Shown here piece by piece: positions 45,352 to 59,061 of a stretch of DNA of 64,000 nucleotides. The notes under the pieces were generated by a model. The model had not been told where the DNA came from. It saw nothing but the letters and a program-made list of their open reading frames with translations, and ran no database searches. The position numbers were made by a program, and so were the translations under genes. The stretch lies in the NCBI RefSeq assembly GCF_016518545.1, contig NZ_JACVTO010000002.1:62001-126000 (forward strand), written 5' to 3'. The first letter of the stretch is position 1. Every line of letters starts with the position of its first letter. The stretch comes from Pseudomonas sp. S30 (GTDB lineage Bacteria; Pseudomonadota; Gammaproteobacteria; Pseudomonadales; Pseudomonadaceae).

Positions 45352-46245
45352 ATGTTCAAACGTAACCTCAATGATCTCCTATCATTCGTGACTGTCGCGC
45401 GTGAAGGTACCTTCACCCGCGCCGCAGCACAGTTAGGTTTCACTCAATCCGCCCTGAGCCAGGCGATCAGTGGGCTTGAAGCGCGCCTGAAAATACGGTT
45501 GCTCACTCGCACCACTCGCAGCGTCGCGCTCACGGCAGCGGGTGAACGCTTGCTCAATGCAATCGGCAATCGGTTCGATGAGATCGAGGCTGAGCTGGAT
45601 GAGTTGTCTGCGTTGCGCGACAAGCCCACGGGTACGGTCCGGATCACTTGCGGAGATCATATCCAGAGGACATTGCTGCTGCCCAAACTTACGTCGCTGC
45701 TTTTCGAGTATCCAGACATCAAGCTGGAATTCGACATCAACTACGGTTTCCGCGATATCGTGGCCGATCGCTTCGATGCCGGCGTGCGTCTGGGTGACAC
45801 CATCGATAAGGACATGATCGCGATGCCCATTGGTCCGCCATTGCGCATGGCCGTCGTCGCTTCACCCGCATACTTCCGCGTGCACCCAAAGCCACGCAAA
45901 CCGAATGACTTACTCGGTCATAACTGCATCAACATGCGCATGCAGTCCGGGGGTGGACTGTATGTCTGGGACTTTCAGCGCAAAGACAAGCAAGTCAACG
46001 TCCGGGTCGAAGGACAATTGGTGTTCAACACGTCCCCCAACGTCGTGGACGCCGCGTTGGCGGGGCTGGGGGTCGCCTGGTTGCCTGAGGAAGAATTCGC
46101 GCCTCACATTGAGAACGGTAGCCTGGTACGCGTTTTAGAGGAGTGGTGCCCTGCCTTTCCAGGGTATTACCTGTACTACCCAAGCCGAAGACAGCCATCC
46201 CCAGCATTCTCTTTGGTACTGGAGGCGTTACGAGTTCCGAGATAA
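45352..46245 (+). CDS. LysR-family regulator divergent from the MFS pump
   Basis: A 297-aa LysR-type regulator. The helix-turn-helix is at about residues 6-65 (LNDLLSFVTVAREGTFTRAA, LGFTQSALSQAISGLEARL). The remainder is a typical effector-binding domain (GTVRITCGDHIQ, FDAGVRLGDTIDKDMIAMPI), of the group next to short-chain or aldo-keto reductases and efflux pumps. By position it regulates the MFS-hydrolase-reductase block. The effector is unknown. Confidence 0.9.
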   Translation: MFKRNLNDLLSFVTVAREGTFTRAAAQLGFTQSALSQAISGLEARLKIRLLTRTTRSVALTAAGERLLNAIGNRFDEIEAELDELSALRDKPTGTVRITCGDHIQRTLLLPKLTSLLFEYPDIKLEFDINYGFRDIVADRFDAGVRLGDTIDKDMIAMPIGPPLRMAVVASPAYFRVHPKPRKPNDLLGHNCINMRMQSGGGLYVWDFQRKDKQVNVRVEGQLVFNTSPNVVDAALAGLGVAWLPEEEFAPHIENGSLVRVLEEWCPAFPGYYLYYPSRRQPSPAFSLVLEALRVPR

Positions 46246-46556
46246 CACAATTTCATTTATGGATCAGTCATCAGGAAAGCGAAACCTGAATAGCCGCTCT
46301 TCCCGCGACACAGGGTTCAACTGAGGGACGTGGGTTGATTTCACCAAGCCTGGGAGGCAGGTTTCGGCTCTCTGCAGGAGCATCCATGATGGCTGCTTTG
46401 AGTCCTGAGGATCGAGCAAGGAAGGCCTGGAGATGAAGACCCCCGTGAACACGGGGGTCTAGGGCTTGTCTCGAGCTATATTGGGCTGTGTCAAACTCTG
46501 ATGTAATGTCTGAATCTTAATGTAACAACACAACCATTACATACCCAAACAACCCT
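46246..46556. other. Intergenic region downstream of glmS, attTn7 side
   Basis: A 311-bp gap without a supported gene. It contains the glmS-side hairpin (46437-46460) and, nearer glmS, an AT-rich segment (about 46490-46545) with repeated ATGTAATG/AATGTAA words, including an inverted pair (ATGTAATG and CATTACAT). The end of glmS plus about 25 bp is the known Tn7 target, so the attTn7 insertion point would fall near 46530. A short open frame (46264-46452, minus) is not convincing. Confidence 0.5.
46437..46460 (-). terminator. Hairpin terminator downstream of glmS
   Basis: AGACCCCCGTG / CACGGGGGTCT is an 11-bp perfect inverted repeat with almost no spacer. On the minus strand it is followed by TCATCT rather than a full U run, 97 bp past the glmS stop. 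It probably ends the glmR-glmS transcript and may act in both directions. Confidence 0.55.
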
Positions 46557-48392
46557 TCACTCCACCGTCACCGACTTCGCCAGATTACGCGGCTGGTCCA
46601 CATCGGTCCCCTTCAGCACTGCCACATAGTACGACAGCAACTGCAACGGGATGGTGTAGAGGATCGGCGCCAGGGCATCGATGATGTGCGGCACCTTGAT
46701 CACGTGGGTGCCTTCGCCGTTGCTCATGCCCGCGTTCTCGTCGGCGAACACCACCAGCTCACCGCCGCGGGCGCGCACTTCCTGCAGGTTGGACTTGAGC
46801 TTCTCCAGCAGTTCGTTGTTCGGGGCGACGGTCACCACCGGCATGTCGGCATCCACCAGCGCCAACGGGCCGTGCTTGAGTTCGCCAGCCGGGTAGGCCT
46901 CGGCGTGGATATAGGAAATTTCCTTGAGCTTGAGCGCGCCTTCCATCGCGACCGGGTACTGGGCGCCGCGGCCGAGGAACAGGGTGTGGTGCTTGTCGGC
47001 GAACAGTTCAGCGGTCTTCTCCACCACGGCGTCCATGGCCAGGGCTTCGCCCAGGCGGGCTGGCAGGCGGCGCAGTTCCTCGACCAGCTCGGCTTCTACA
47101 GCGGCGTCCAGGGTGCCACGCACTTTGCCCAGGGCCAGGGTCAGGAGCATCAGTGAGACCAGCTGGGTGGTGAACGCCTTGGTGGACGCCACGCCGATTT
47201 CCGGACCCGCCAGGGTCAGCAGGGTGAGGTCCGATTCTCGTACCAGCGAGCTGATACCGACGTTGCAGATCGCCAGGCTGCCGAGGAAACCCAGCTCCTT
47301 GGCGTTGCGCAGTGCGGCCAGGGTGTCGGCGGTCTCGCCGGATTGGGAGATCGACACGAACAGGGTGTCGGGCTGCACCACTACCTTGCGGTAGCGGAAT
47401 TCACTGGCCACCTCTACCTGGCACGGGATACCAGCCAGGCTTTCGAGCCAGTAACGGGCGACCATGCCGGCATGGTAGCTGGTGCCACAGGCGACGATCT
47501 GCACGTTGCGCACTTTGGCGAACAGCTCGGCGGCCTGCGGGCCGAAGGCCTGGACCATGACCTGATCCTTGCCCAGGCGCCCTTCCAGGGTGCGCTGGAC
47601 GACCGAGGGCTGCTCGTGGATTTCCTTGAGCATGAAGTGGCGGTAGTGACCCTTGTCGGCCGCTTCGGCGCCTTCGTGATATTGCACGGTCTCGCGCTGC
47701 ACGGGAGTGCCGGCCTGGTCCCAGATGCTCACCTGGTCGCGACGGATCTCGGCGATGTCGCCCTCTTCGAGGTACATGAAGCGGTCGGTGACCTGGCGCA
47801 GGGCCAACTGGTCGGAGGCCAGGAAGTTCTCACCGTGACCCAGGCCGATCACGAGCGGGCTACCACTGCGGGCGGCGACCAGGCGATCCGGTTGCTTGGC
47901 GCTGATCACCGACAGGCCGTAGGCACCGTGCAGGCGCTTGACCACGGCCTTGAAGGCCTCGGTCAGGTCGGGGATCTGCTTGAGGGTGTGATGGATCAGG
48001 TGCACGATCACTTCGGTGTCGGTCTGCGACGCGAACACATAGCCCAGCTCCTTGAGCTCCTCGCGCAAGGCTTCGTGGTTCTCGATGATGCCGTTATGCA
48101 CCACTGCCACTTCCTGGCCGGAGAAATGCGGGTGGGCGTTGTGCTCGGTCGGGGCACCGTGGGTGGCCCAGCGGGTGTGGGCGATGCCCAGGTGACCGTT
48201 GAGCGGCTCGGCGTTCACCGCCGCCTCCAGTTCGGCCACCTTGCCGATCCGCCGGCGACGGTCCAGCTGACCCTCGGCCGTGATAACTACCAGGCCAGCG
48301 CTATCGTAACCGCGGTACTCGAGACGCTTGAGGCCTTCGATGAGGATGGAGGTGATGTTACGCTCGGCGACTGCACCGACGATTCCACACAT
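46557..48392 (-). CDS. glmS: Glutamine-fructose-6-phosphate aminotransferase
   Basis: A 611-aa enzyme, the normal length, making glucosamine-6-phosphate from fructose-6-phosphate and glutamine, the first step to UDP-GlcNAc. After removal of Met the N-terminal Cys ([11 protein letters not shown]) is the glutaminase nucleophile; two SIS domains follow ([18 protein letters not shown]), and the C-terminus LAKSVTVE is the TnsD/attTn7 recognition region. The ATG at 48392 has GGAG 8 nt upstream, better than 48398. It follows glmR by 2 bp. No ribozyme leader is seen, as expected in proteobacteria. Confidence 0.97.
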   Translation of the reverse strand: MCGIVGAVAERNITSILIEGLKRLEYRGYDSAGLVVITAEGQLDRRRRIGKVAELEAAVNAEPLNGHLGIAHTRWATHGAPTEHNAHPHFSGQEVAVVHNGIIENHEALREELKELGYVFASQTDTEVIVHLIHHTLKQIPDLTEAFKAVVKRLHGAYGLSVISAKQPDRLVAARSGSPLVIGLGHGENFLASDQLALRQVTDRFMYLEEGDIAEIRRDQVSIWDQAGTPVQRETVQYHEGAEAADKGHYRHFMLKEIHEQPSVVQRTLEGRLGKDQVMVQAFGPQAAELFAKVRNVQIVACGTSYHAGMVARYWLESLAGIPCQVEVASEFRYRKVVVQPDTLFVSISQSGETADTLAALRNAKELGFLGSLAICNVGISSLVRESDLTLLTLAGPEIGVASTKAFTTQLVSLMLLTLALGKVRGTLDAAVEAELVEELRRLPARLGEALAMDAVVEKTAELFADKHHTLFLGRGAQYPVAMEGALKLKEISYIHAEAYPAGELKHGPLALVDADMPVVTVAPNNELLEKLKSNLQEVRARGGELVVFADENAGMSNGEGTHVIKVPHIIDALAPILYTIPLQLLSYYVAVLKGTDVDQPRNLAKSVTVE

Positions 48393-48394
48393 GG

Positions 48395-49171
48395 TCATTG
48401 CTCCTGGCTGATCGCGGCGCAGATCAGGTTGATGCCGCGGGCTTGAATGTCGTCGCGTGCCGACTGGGGCAGGCGCTCGTCTGTAATGAGGGTGGTGACG
48501 CTGCTCCACGGCAGCTCGAGGTTGGGAATCTTGCGCCCGACCTTGTCCGACTCGACCATCACGATCACTTCCCGGGCCACCTCGGCCATGACGCGGCTGA
48601 GGCCGAGCAGCTCGTTGAAGGTGGTGGTGCCGCGGTTCAGGTCGATGCCATCGGCACCGATGAACAACTGGTCGAAATCGTAGGAGCGCAGGACCTGTTC
48701 GGCGACCTGCCCCTGGAAGGATTCGGAATGCGGGTCCCAGGTACCGCCGGTCATCAGCAGCACCGGCTCATGCTCCAGCTCACTGATGGCGCGGGCCACG
48801 TTCAGCGAGTTGGTCATCACCACCAGGCCTGGGTGGCGTCCGAGTTCGGCAATCATCGCCGCCGTGGTGCTGCCGCTGTCGATGATGATGCGCGCATGTT
48901 CGCGGATGCCGGCCACCGCCGCACAAGCGATGGCTCTCTTGTAGCTGGATACCGGGTGGGTGACGCCGACGAACATTTCCTGGGGAACGGGGACGGCGCC
49001 GCCGTAGCGACGCAACAGCAGGCCATTGGTTTCCAGAGCGGCCAGGTCCTTGCGGATGGTCACCTCGGAAGTCTCGAATCGCTTGGCCAGGGCGTCCACA
49101 CTCACCTCGCCCTGCTCGGCGAGCAGCGCCAGGATGTTATGACGACGTTGAGGCGTATTTCGTTTCGACAT
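48395..49171 (-). CDS. glmR: DeoR-family regulator GlmR
   Basis: A 258-aa DeoR-type regulator. The helix-turn-helix is at about residues 5-60 ([36 protein letters not shown]), and the sugar-phosphate-sensing domain has [14 protein letters not shown] near 95 and [13 protein letters not shown] near 160. Lying between glmU and glmS and directly before glmS, it matches the GlmR of pseudomonads that controls amino-sugar synthesis. The open frame reaches 49210, but the ATG at 49171 gives the family N-terminus. Confidence 0.9.
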   Translation of the reverse strand: MSKRNTPQRRHNILALLAEQGEVSVDALAKRFETSEVTIRKDLAALETNGLLLRRYGGAVPVPQEMFVGVTHPVSSYKRAIACAAVAGIREHARIIIDSGSTTAAMIAELGRHPGLVVMTNSLNVARAISELEHEPVLLMTGGTWDPHSESFQGQVAEQVLRSYDFDQLFIGADGIDLNRGTTTFNELLGLSRVMAEVAREVIVMVESDKVGRKIPNLELPWSSVTTLITDERLPQSARDDIQARGINLICAAISQEQ

Positions 49172-49426
49172 GGATCTTTTAAGTTTCGATTCGAAAGATA
49201 ATTTGCGCAATCAAAACCTAACTGTGGCTGTTCGTCAAGTGAGAGTTAGGGCTCAAGCTTCTGCTGCCGATCATCAGTGCGAGTCCAGCCCAGCTTCGCA
49301 AAGTGCCGGGCAGTGGATAACTTGAATGTTGAGAAACGCGCCTGTGTCCGGGCACTTATCCACACACCATGAAAAAGCCGACTGATTCGCATCAGTCGGC
49401 CTGTGGATAACTTAGCTGTTGATAAC
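49172..49426. other. Intergenic region with DnaA boxes between glmR and glmU
   Basis: A 255-bp region holding two perfect DnaA 9-mers (49356-49364 as TTATCCACA and 49402-49410 as TGTGGATAA), a one-mismatch copy near 49313 (AGTGGATAA) and the glmU terminator. The glmR promoter must also be here. Confidence 0.6.
49372..49400 (-). terminator. Rho-independent terminator of glmU
   Basis: On the minus strand a 10-bp perfect stem GCCGACTGAT / ATCAGTCGGC with a 4-nt loop is followed by UUUUU (complement of 49372-49376), 27 bp after the glmU stop. Confidence 0.92.
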
Positions 49427-50794
49427 TCAGTATTTCTTGATCTTCACGGGTCGCTTCCATCCATCGATGTTGCGCTGGCGCGCCCGACCGACCGCCAGCT
49501 GAGCCGGCTCGACCGATTGAGTGATGGTCGAACCGGCCGCAGTGGTGGCGCCATCGCTGACTTGCACAGGGGCCACCAGTGAATTGTTAGACCCGATGAA
49601 CACGTCCTCCCCCAGCACCGTCATGAACTTGTTGGCACCATCGTAGTTGCAGGTGATGGTTCCCGCTCCGATGTTGGTGCGGGCGCCAACCTGCGCGTCG
49701 CCCAGGTAGCTCAAGTGACCGGCCTTGGCACCTTCGCCCAGGTGCGCGTTCTTCAACTCGACGAAGTTACCCACATGGGCCTTGGCCTCCAGCACGCTGC
49801 CGGGGCGCAGGCGGGCGAACGGACCGGCATCGCTGCCCTCGCCCATCACGGCGCCTTCGATATGGCTGTTGGCCTTGACGACCACGCCCTTGCGCAAGGT
49901 GCTGTTGCTGATCACGCAGTTCGGACCGATCTGCACATCGTCCTCGATGACCACCTTGCCCTCCAGGACAACGTTGATGTCGATCAGCACATCGCGGCCT
50001 ACAGTTACCTCGCCGCGCACGTCGAAGCGGGCCGGATCGCGCAAGGTCACGCCCTGGGCCATGAGACGCCGCCCCTCGCGCAACTGATAGTGACGCTCGA
50101 GCTCGGACAGTTGGCGACGGTCGTTGGCGCCCTGCACTTCCATGGCATGATGCGGCTGCTCCGTGGCCACCACCAGTCCGTCCGCCACGGCCATGGCGAT
50201 GACGTCGGTAAGGTAGTACTCGCCCTGGGCGTTGTCGTTGGACAGGCGTCCCATCCAGTCGGCCAGGCGCGCGGCCGGCATGGCGAGGATACCGGTGTTA
50301 CCCTCCTGAATGGCCTTCTGGGCGTCACTGGCATCCTTGTGCTCGACGATGGCGGTGACCTGGCCTTGGGCGTCGCGCACGATACGCCCGTAACCGGTGG
50401 GATCGTCCAGGTTCACGGTCAACAGCCCCAGTTGACGCTCGCTCACCCTGGCCAGCAGCCGTTGCAGCGTTTCCACCTCGATCAGCGGAACATCGCCGTA
50501 CAGCACCAGCACGGTGTCGGCGGTGATGGCCGGCAGCGCCTGGGCCACAGCGTGACCGGTGCCCAGCTGTTTGTCCTGCATGACGAAGTTCAGGTCGTCC
50601 GCCGCCAGACACTCGCGTACACGCTCGGCGCCGTGGCCGATCACCACATGAATGCCATTGGGCTCGAGCTGCCGGGCGCTGTGGATAACATGACCGAGCA
50701 TGGAGTTGCCGGCCACCGGGTGCAGCACCTTGGGCAGCGCCGAGCGCATGCGGGTGCCTTGGCCTGCGGCAAGAATAACGATATCGAGGGACAT
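49427..50794 (-). CDS. glmU: Bifunctional GlmU: GlcNAc-1-P uridyltransferase and GlcN-1-P acetyltransferase
   Basis: A 455-aa enzyme for the last two steps to UDP-GlcNAc. The N-terminal pyrophosphorylase domain has [19 protein letters not shown] (residues 7-25) and the [10 protein letters not shown] metal-site aspartate. The C-terminal left-handed beta helix carries the hexapeptide repeats ([20 protein letters not shown]) and the acetyltransferase residues in YDGANKFMT and [10 protein letters not shown] DnaA box lies within it (50680-50688). It is separated from the ATP synthase genes by a terminator. Confidence 0.97.
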   Translation of the reverse strand: MSLDIVILAAGQGTRMRSALPKVLHPVAGNSMLGHVIHSARQLEPNGIHVVIGHGAERVRECLAADDLNFVMQDKQLGTGHAVAQALPAITADTVLVLYGDVPLIEVETLQRLLARVSERQLGLLTVNLDDPTGYGRIVRDAQGQVTAIVEHKDASDAQKAIQEGNTGILAMPAARLADWMGRLSNDNAQGEYYLTDVIAMAVADGLVVATEQPHHAMEVQGANDRRQLSELERHYQLREGRRLMAQGVTLRDPARFDVRGEVTVGRDVLIDINVVLEGKVVIEDDVQIGPNCVISNSTLRKGVVVKANSHIEGAVMGEGSDAGPFARLRPGSVLEAKAHVGNFVELKNAHLGEGAKAGHLSYLGDAQVGARTNIGAGTITCNYDGANKFMTVLGEDVFIGSNNSLVAPVQVSDGATTAAGSTITQSVEPAQLAVGRARQRNIDGWKRPVKIKKY

Positions 50795-50853
50795 TGACTG
50801 GCTACCAATCCTGGGCGGTCAGGGATGTGACCGAGGGGAAAATTCGGGAAAAG

Positions 50854-50879
50854 AAAAAGGGTAGCCGAGGCTACCCTTT
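50854..50879 (-). terminator. Rho-independent terminator of the ATP synthase operon
   Basis: A GGGTAGC / GCTACCC stem with a short loop (50859-50876) is followed on the minus strand by a U-rich tract (TTTTTCTTTT, complement of 50849-50858). It lies about 36 bp after the atpC stop. Confidence 0.9.
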
Positions 50880-50914
50880 AACTCAATCGCGATGCAGATG
50901 ACCGGCCAAGCCGA

Positions 50915-51334
50915 TCACTTGCCTCTGCGCATTTGCTGGACAGTACGCAGCTGAGCCGCGGCCTCGGCCAGACGTGCGGCAGCAGCGCCGTAGTCGAAGT
51001 CCGAGCCTTTGGTGTTCAGTGCGTTCTCGGCAGCCTTGAGGGCGGCCTGAGCCTGAGCTTCGTCCAGGTCGGCAGCACGTTGCACGGTGTCGGCCAGAAC
51101 CTTGACCATGTTCGGCTGCACTTCGAGGAAGCCACCGGAGATGTAGTACACCTCTTGAGTGCCACCCTGCTTGGTCAGCGTGATCGGACCCGGCTTGAGA
51201 TTGGTGATCAGCGGCGCGTGGCCTGGTGCGATACCCAGATCGCCCAGGTTGCCGTGCGCTACTACCATCTCGACCAGACCGGAGAAGATCTCTCCTTCCG
51301 CGCTGACGATATCGCAATGGACTGTCATAGCCAT
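50915..51334 (-). CDS. atpC: ATP synthase epsilon subunit
   Basis: A 139-aa epsilon subunit of F1. The beta-sandwich domain begins [17 protein letters not shown] and includes [19 protein letters not shown]; the C-terminal helical hairpin ([18 protein letters not shown]) is the regulatory, inhibitory part. It is the last gene of the atp operon, 44 bp after atpD. Confidence 0.97.
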   Translation of the reverse strand: MAMTVHCDIVSAEGEIFSGLVEMVVAHGNLGDLGIAPGHAPLITNLKPGPITLTKQGGTQEVYYISGGFLEVQPNMVKVLADTVQRAADLDEAQAQAALKAAENALNTKGSDFDYGAAAARLAEAAAQLRTVQQMRRGK

Positions 51335-51378
51335 CTGCTTGCCTCAACCTGATTAGCGCCCCTTGCGGGGCGCCGGGA

Positions 51379-52782
<1,404 letters not shown>

Positions 52783-53643
52783 TTAAACCGCGGCAGCGCC
52801 GCCGACGATTTCCGAGATCTCCTGGGTGATCGCAGCCTGACGCGCCTTGTTGTAGATCAGCTGGAGTTCGCTGATCAGGTCACCGGCGTTGTCTGTGGCG
52901 TTCTTCATGGCGATCATCCGGGCCGCTTGCTCAGCAGCGTTGTTCTCGACCACCGCCTGGTACACCTGCGACTCCACGTAACGCACCATCAAGCCGTCGA
53001 GCAGCTCTTTTGCGTCGGGTTCGTACAGGTAGTCCCAGTGGTGCTTGAGTTCCTGATCCGGGGTTGCCACCAACGGTACCAATTGCTCGACCGTCGGTTT
53101 CTGGGTCATGGTGTTGATGAACTTGTTCGAAACCACCGAAAGGCGATCGATGCGGCCGTCGAGGTAGGCGTCCAGCATCACCTTGACGGAGCCGATCAGA
53201 TCGTTGATCGATGGCTCTTCGCCCAGGTGGCTGATCGCGGCTACGACGTTGCCGCCAAAGATGCGGAAGAAGGTCGCACCCTTGCTGCCGATCACGCACA
53301 GGTCGATTTCCACGCCCTGTTCGCGGTTTTCGTTCATGTCCTTGACCAGGGCCTTGAACAGGTTGGTGTTCAAGCCACCGCACAGACCACGGTCACTGCT
53401 CACCACGATATAACCGGCGCGCTTCACAGGGCGCTCGATCATGAACGGGTGGCGGTACTCGGGGTTGGCGTTGGCCAGATGACCGATCACCTGGCGGATA
53501 CGCTCCGCGTAAGGACGGCTAGCAGCCATGCGCAGTTGTGCCTTGCGCATCTTGCTGACCGCCACTTTCTCCATGGCGCTGGTAATTTTTTGCGTGCTTT
53601 TGATGCTCGCAATCTTACTGCGAATCTCTTTTGCGCCTGCCAT
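52783..53643 (-). CDS. atpG: ATP synthase gamma subunit
   Basis: A 286-aa central-shaft subunit. The N-terminal helix [20 protein letters not shown] and the C-terminal helix [20 protein letters not shown] form the coiled coil that rotates inside alpha3beta3. [16 protein letters not shown] (about residue 75) is the family signature region. It sits 49 bp after atpA and 27 bp before atpD. Confidence 0.97.
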   Translation of the reverse strand: MAGAKEIRSKIASIKSTQKITSAMEKVAVSKMRKAQLRMAASRPYAERIRQVIGHLANANPEYRHPFMIERPVKRAGYIVVSSDRGLCGGLNTNLFKALVKDMNENREQGVEIDLCVIGSKGATFFRIFGGNVVAAISHLGEEPSINDLIGSVKVMLDAYLDGRIDRLSVVSNKFINTMTQKPTVEQLVPLVATPDQELKHHWDYLYEPDAKELLDGLMVRYVESQVYQAVVENNAAEQAARMIAMKNATDNAGDLISELQLIYNKARQAAITQEISEIVGGAAAV

Positions 53644-53692
53644 GTATCACCTATCAGGTTAGCAAGCGGGGGCATCGAGCCCCCGCTGCGGC

Positions 53693-55237
53693 TTACCAGG
53701 TCTGGGTGGCCTTGAACTTCTCGATGCCGGCTTTCATGCCCGCGTCGATTTCGTCGTTGAAGTCACCTTTCACGTTGATCTTGGCCAACAGCTCGGCGTG
53801 ATCGCGGTGGAAGTAGGCGATCAGCGCTTGCTCGAAGCTGCCCACCTTGGAGACTTCTACGTCGGTCAGGAAACCACGCTCAGCGGCGTACAGCGACAGG
53901 GCCATGTCGGCGATCGACATCGGCGCGTACTGCTTCTGCTTCATCAGCTCGGTAACGCGCTGACCATGCTCCAGCTGCTTGCGGGTCGCCTCGTCCAGAT
54001 CCGAAGCGAACTGGGCGAATGCCGCCAGTTCACGGTACTGAGCCAGTGCGGTACGGATACCACCGGACAGTTTCTTGATGATCTTGGTCTGAGCGGCACC
54101 ACCGACACGGGATACCGAAACACCGGCGTTCACCGCTGGGCGGATGCCCGAGTTGAACATGGCCGATTCCAGGAAGATCTGACCGTCGGTGATGGAAATC
54201 ACGTTGGTCGGAACGAACGCGGAAACGTCGCCCGCCTGGGTTTCGATGATCGGCAGAGCGGTCAGCGAGCCGGTCTTGCCGGTGACTGCACCATTGGTGA
54301 ACTTCTCGACGTACTCTTCCGAAACGCGCGAAGCACGCTCCAGCAGACGGGAGTGGAGATAGAACACGTCGCCTGGATACGCTTCACGTCCTGGTGGACG
54401 GCGCAGCAGCAGGGAGATCTGACGGTAGGCAACGGCCTGCTTGGACAGGTCATCGTAGACGATCAGCGCGTCTTCACCGCGGTCGCGGAAGAATTCGCCC
54501 ATGGTGCAGCCGGCGTAAGGCGCCAGGAACTGCAGTGCGGCCGATTCCGAGGCACTGGCGGCAACCACGATGGTGTTGGCCAGGGCACCGGCTTCCTCGA
54601 GCTTGCGCACGACGTTGGCGATGGTCGACTGCTTCTGGCCGACGGCCACGTAGACGCAGAAGATGCCGCTGTTTTTCTGGTTGATGATCGCGTCGACCGC
54701 CATGGCGGTCTTGCCGATCTGACGGTCACCGATGATCAGCTCGCGCTGGCCACGGCCAACCGGGATCATGGCATCGACCGACTTGTAGCCAGTCTGCACG
54801 GGCTGGTCGACCGACTTACGCCAGATCACGCCTGGAGCAACTTTCTCGACCGCGTCGGTCTCGGTGTTGTTCAGCGGACCCTTGCCATCGATCGGGTTGC
54901 CCAGGGCGTCGACGACGCGGCCCAGCAGTTCCTTACCGACAGGAACTTCCAGGATGCGGCCGGTGCACTTGGCGGACATGCCTTCGGCGAGCGAGGTGTA
55001 AGCGCCCAGTACCACCGCACCCACGGAGTCTTGCTCCAGGTTCAGTGCCATACCGTAGACGCCGCCCGGGAACTCGATCATTTCGCCGTACATGACGTCG
55101 GCCAGACCGTGAATACGCACGATACCGTCGGAAACGCTGACGACGGTACCTTCGTTGCGGGCTTGGGAGCCGACATCGAGCTTCTCGATGCGACCCTTGA
55201 TGATTTCACTAATTTCGGAAGGATTGAGTTGCTGCAT
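53693..55237 (-). CDS. atpA: ATP synthase alpha subunit
   Basis: A 514-aa non-catalytic nucleotide-binding F1 subunit. Walker [16 protein letters not shown] (about residues 170-184), the [20 protein letters not shown] region and the arginine finger area ([17 protein letters not shown]) are intact. It begins [20 protein letters not shown]. It follows atpH by 21 bp. Confidence 0.98.
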   Translation of the reverse strand: MQQLNPSEISEIIKGRIEKLDVGSQARNEGTVVSVSDGIVRIHGLADVMYGEMIEFPGGVYGMALNLEQDSVGAVVLGAYTSLAEGMSAKCTGRILEVPVGKELLGRVVDALGNPIDGKGPLNNTETDAVEKVAPGVIWRKSVDQPVQTGYKSVDAMIPVGRGQRELIIGDRQIGKTAMAVDAIINQKNSGIFCVYVAVGQKQSTIANVVRKLEEAGALANTIVVAASASESAALQFLAPYAGCTMGEFFRDRGEDALIVYDDLSKQAVAYRQISLLLRRPPGREAYPGDVFYLHSRLLERASRVSEEYVEKFTNGAVTGKTGSLTALPIIETQAGDVSAFVPTNVISITDGQIFLESAMFNSGIRPAVNAGVSVSRVGGAAQTKIIKKLSGGIRTALAQYRELAAFAQFASDLDEATRKQLEHGQRVTELMKQKQYAPMSIADMALSLYAAERGFLTDVEVSKVGSFEQALIAYFHRDHAELLAKINVKGDFNDEIDAGMKAGIEKFKATQTW

Positions 55238-55258
55238 TGCTCTGCTGCCCCTTCAAAC

Positions 55259-55795
55259 TCAAGATTTCAATGCTTCGGCCAGTTTCGCGATCTTGCCGCG
55301 AACAGAGCCATCGATTACCAGGTCGCCGGCGCGGATGACGACGCCGCCGATCAGGCTGGCATCCTCCGACGCGTGCAGGCGCACTTCCCGGCTGAGCCGT
55401 GCACTGAGAACCTTGGCGAGTTTGTCTTGCTGTTCTTGGTTCAACGCAAAAGCACTGGTGACTTCCACGTCCACGGATTTTTCCTGCTCGGCCTTGTACA
55501 GATCGAACAGCTCGGCAATCTCCGGCAGAAGCAGGAGACGGTCGTTTTCCGCGGCGACATGAATGAAATTCTGTGCCTGTGCATCGAACTTGTCACCGCA
55601 CACTTCGATGAATGCGGCGGCCTTGTCTGCGCTAGTCAGTTGCGGGGCCTTGAGCAGGCGCTGCATGGTGCCGTCCTGCGACACCGCAGCAGCCAGGCCG
55701 AGCATGGCTGACCAATTGGCCAGTTGCTGCTGGGCCTGGGCGTGCTCGAAAGCTGCCTTAGCGTAAGGTCGGGCCAACGTGGTCAGTTCTGCCAT
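55259..55795 (-). CDS. atpH: ATP synthase delta subunit
   Basis: A 178-aa F1 delta (OSCP) subunit linking F1 to the peripheral stalk. The N-terminal six-helix bundle ([20 protein letters not shown]) and the C-terminal [20 protein letters not shown] signature (about residues 145-165) are present. It is 12 bp after atpF. Confidence 0.97.
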   Translation of the reverse strand: MAELTTLARPYAKAAFEHAQAQQQLANWSAMLGLAAAVSQDGTMQRLLKAPQLTSADKAAAFIEVCGDKFDAQAQNFIHVAAENDRLLLLPEIAELFDLYKAEQEKSVDVEVTSAFALNQEQQDKLAKVLSARLSREVRLHASEDASLIGGVVIRAGDLVIDGSVRGKIAKLAEALKS

Positions 55796-55807
55796 GATCG
55801 CCCTCGC

Positions 55808-56278
55808 TTAAATTTCAGCGGCCAGTTTGTTAACCAGCTCCGCATGCGCGTTTTGATCGATTGTGGCGCCAAGGATCTTTTCAGCACCGCCAACGGCCAG
55901 GGCACCCACTTGGGCACGCAGGGCGTCTTTGACGCTGTTCAGTTCCTGTTCGATCTCGGCCTGAGCCTGAGCTTTCACACGGTCAGCTTCGACGCGGGCC
56001 TGATCACGGGCTTCCTCGACAAGCTGAGCAGCGCGCTTCTTGCTTTGCTCAATGATTTCGGCTGCCTGTGCTTTCGCTTCACGCAGTTGCTGACCCGCTT
56101 TCTCTTGGGCCAGCTCCAGGTCGCGAGCTGCGCGGTTGGCAGCGTCCAAGCCGTCTGCAATCTTCTTCTGGCGATCGTGCAGAGCAGTGATGACCGGAGG
56201 CCATACGTACTTCATGCAGAACAGCACAAAAATCAGAAAAGCAACGGATTGGCCAATCAGGGTTGCATTAATGTTCAC
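55808..56278 (-). CDS. atpF: ATP synthase b subunit
   Basis: A 156-aa peripheral stalk subunit. It has one N-terminal transmembrane helix ([20 protein letters not shown], residues about 7-26) followed by a long alanine/glutamate/lysine-rich coiled coil to the end. The length matches other proteobacterial AtpF proteins. It is 57 bp after atpE. Confidence 0.97.
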   Translation of the reverse strand: MNINATLIGQSVAFLIFVLFCMKYVWPPVITALHDRQKKIADGLDAANRAARDLELAQEKAGQQLREAKAQAAEIIEQSKKRAAQLVEEARDQARVEADRVKAQAQAEIEQELNSVKDALRAQVGALAVGGAEKILGATIDQNAHAELVNKLAAEI

Positions 56279-56335
56279 GCCAACACCTCGCTCGGTCTTT
56301 GTCCATCACACCAATCAACTCGTGGGTACGAGTGA

Positions 56336-56608
<273 letters not shown>

Positions 56609-56736
56609 TTACGTCGTATTGGTTAGGTTTTTTAGATTGAAGCGGTAAAACAAATCGTTGAAACAACGGCCCTTGCGGACTTTTTCAGCCCTGCCCCGCA
56701 ACCGGCGGGCAAGGCTATCAGACACGCCAGGCGGTC

Positions 56737-58030
<1,294 letters not shown>

Positions 58031-58106
58031 CGTTACTGCTCCTCGAAAGTCGACCGCCGCGTCAGCTGCGACTTGGCATAATTTGTGCCGACAAAATGCG
58101 CGCAGA

Positions 58107-58135
58107 GTATAGGGGTGGATGCCCCCCTATTCAAC
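58107..58135 (-). promoter_or_regulatory. Sigma70 promoter of the ATP synthase operon
   Basis: On the minus strand -35 TTGAAT (58135-58130), a 17-bp spacer and -10 TATACT (58112-58107), followed by a GC-rich segment (TCTGCGCGC). It gives a transcription start about 70 bp upstream of atpI. The spacer contains a GGGGGGCATCCACCCC self-complementary run. Confidence 0.82.
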
Positions 58136-58179
58136 TATCGGGTAGTGATTTCCGACTGCGCGCTACAACGGGAATTGTT

Positions 58180-59052
58180 TCAGCGGATGTGGGCAAGTAC
58201 GCCCTGAAGCTCGTCGAGCGAGTTGTAGCGGATGACCAACTGGCCCTTGCCCTTGTTGCCATGGCGGATCTGCACCGCAGAGCCCAGACGCTCGGCCAGG
58301 CGCTGCTCCAGGCGGGCGATGTCCGGATCAGATTTATCTGATTGTACCGGCTCAGGTTTACCGCTCAGCCACTGACGAACGAGTGCCTCGGTTTGGCGCA
58401 CGGTGAGGCCTCGTGCGACAACATGTCGCGCCCCTTCTTCCTGACGATCGTCCGGCAGACCGAGCAGTGCACGGGCATGGCCCATTTCCAGATCGCCATG
58501 GGCGAGCATGGTCTTGATCGCTTCGGGCAGGGTGATCAGGCGCAGCAGGTTGGCCACGGTGACCCGCGATTTGCCCACGGCATCGGCCACCTGTTGCTGG
58601 GTCAGCTCGAATTCCTGTTGCAGCCGCTGAAGTGCCAGGGCTTCCTCCAACGGATTGAGGTCCTCGCGCTGGATGTTCTCGATCAGCGCCATGGCGATGG
58701 CCGCTTCGTCGGGCACTTCGCGCACCATGGCCGGGATGCTGTCCAGGCCGGCCTGCTGGGTCGCGCGCCAGCGCCGCTCACCGGCGATGATCTCGTAGCG
58801 CCCTTCACCGATAGGTCGCACCACGATCGGCTGCATGACGCCATGGCTGCGGATCGAGTGCGCCAGTTCCTCCAGCGCCTCGGGGTCCATGTCACGGCGC
58901 GGCTGGTACTTGCCGCGCTGGATCAGCTCGACCGGCAGGCGCTGCAGCTCGTTCTGGTCGATCTTGACCGCCTGCTCTTCGAGCGCGCTGACGGATGGAC
59001 CACTGAGCAGTGCATCCAACCCACGTCCGAGACCGCGTTTCTTGATGGCCAT
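58180..59052 (-). CDS. parB: Chromosome partitioning protein ParB
   Basis: A 290-aa ParB/Spo0J CTPase. N-terminal KKRGLGRGLDALLSG, the ParB box with IVVRPIGEGRYEIIAGERRW (about residues 75-95; GERRWRA is the CTP-binding arginine patch), then a helix-turn-helix (ELTQQQVADAVGKSRVTVAN) that reads parS, and a C-terminal dimerisation domain. It loads onto parS sites; a perfect parS is in folE2 at 22817. It follows parA by 9 bp. Confidence 0.97.
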   Translation of the reverse strand: MAIKKRGLGRGLDALLSGPSVSALEEQAVKIDQNELQRLPVELIQRGKYQPRRDMDPEALEELAHSIRSHGVMQPIVVRPIGEGRYEIIAGERRWRATQQAGLDSIPAMVREVPDEAAIAMALIENIQREDLNPLEEALALQRLQQEFELTQQQVADAVGKSRVTVANLLRLITLPEAIKTMLAHGDLEMGHARALLGLPDDRQEEGARHVVARGLTVRQTEALVRQWLSGKPEPVQSDKSDPDIARLEQRLAERLGSAVQIRHGNKGKGQLVIRYNSLDELQGVLAHIR

Positions 59053-59061
59053 GCGGATTCC

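Noticed and set aside
46264..46452. 62-codon open frame downstream of glmS
   Set aside because: It begins inside the glmS terminator hairpin and has no recognisable features.
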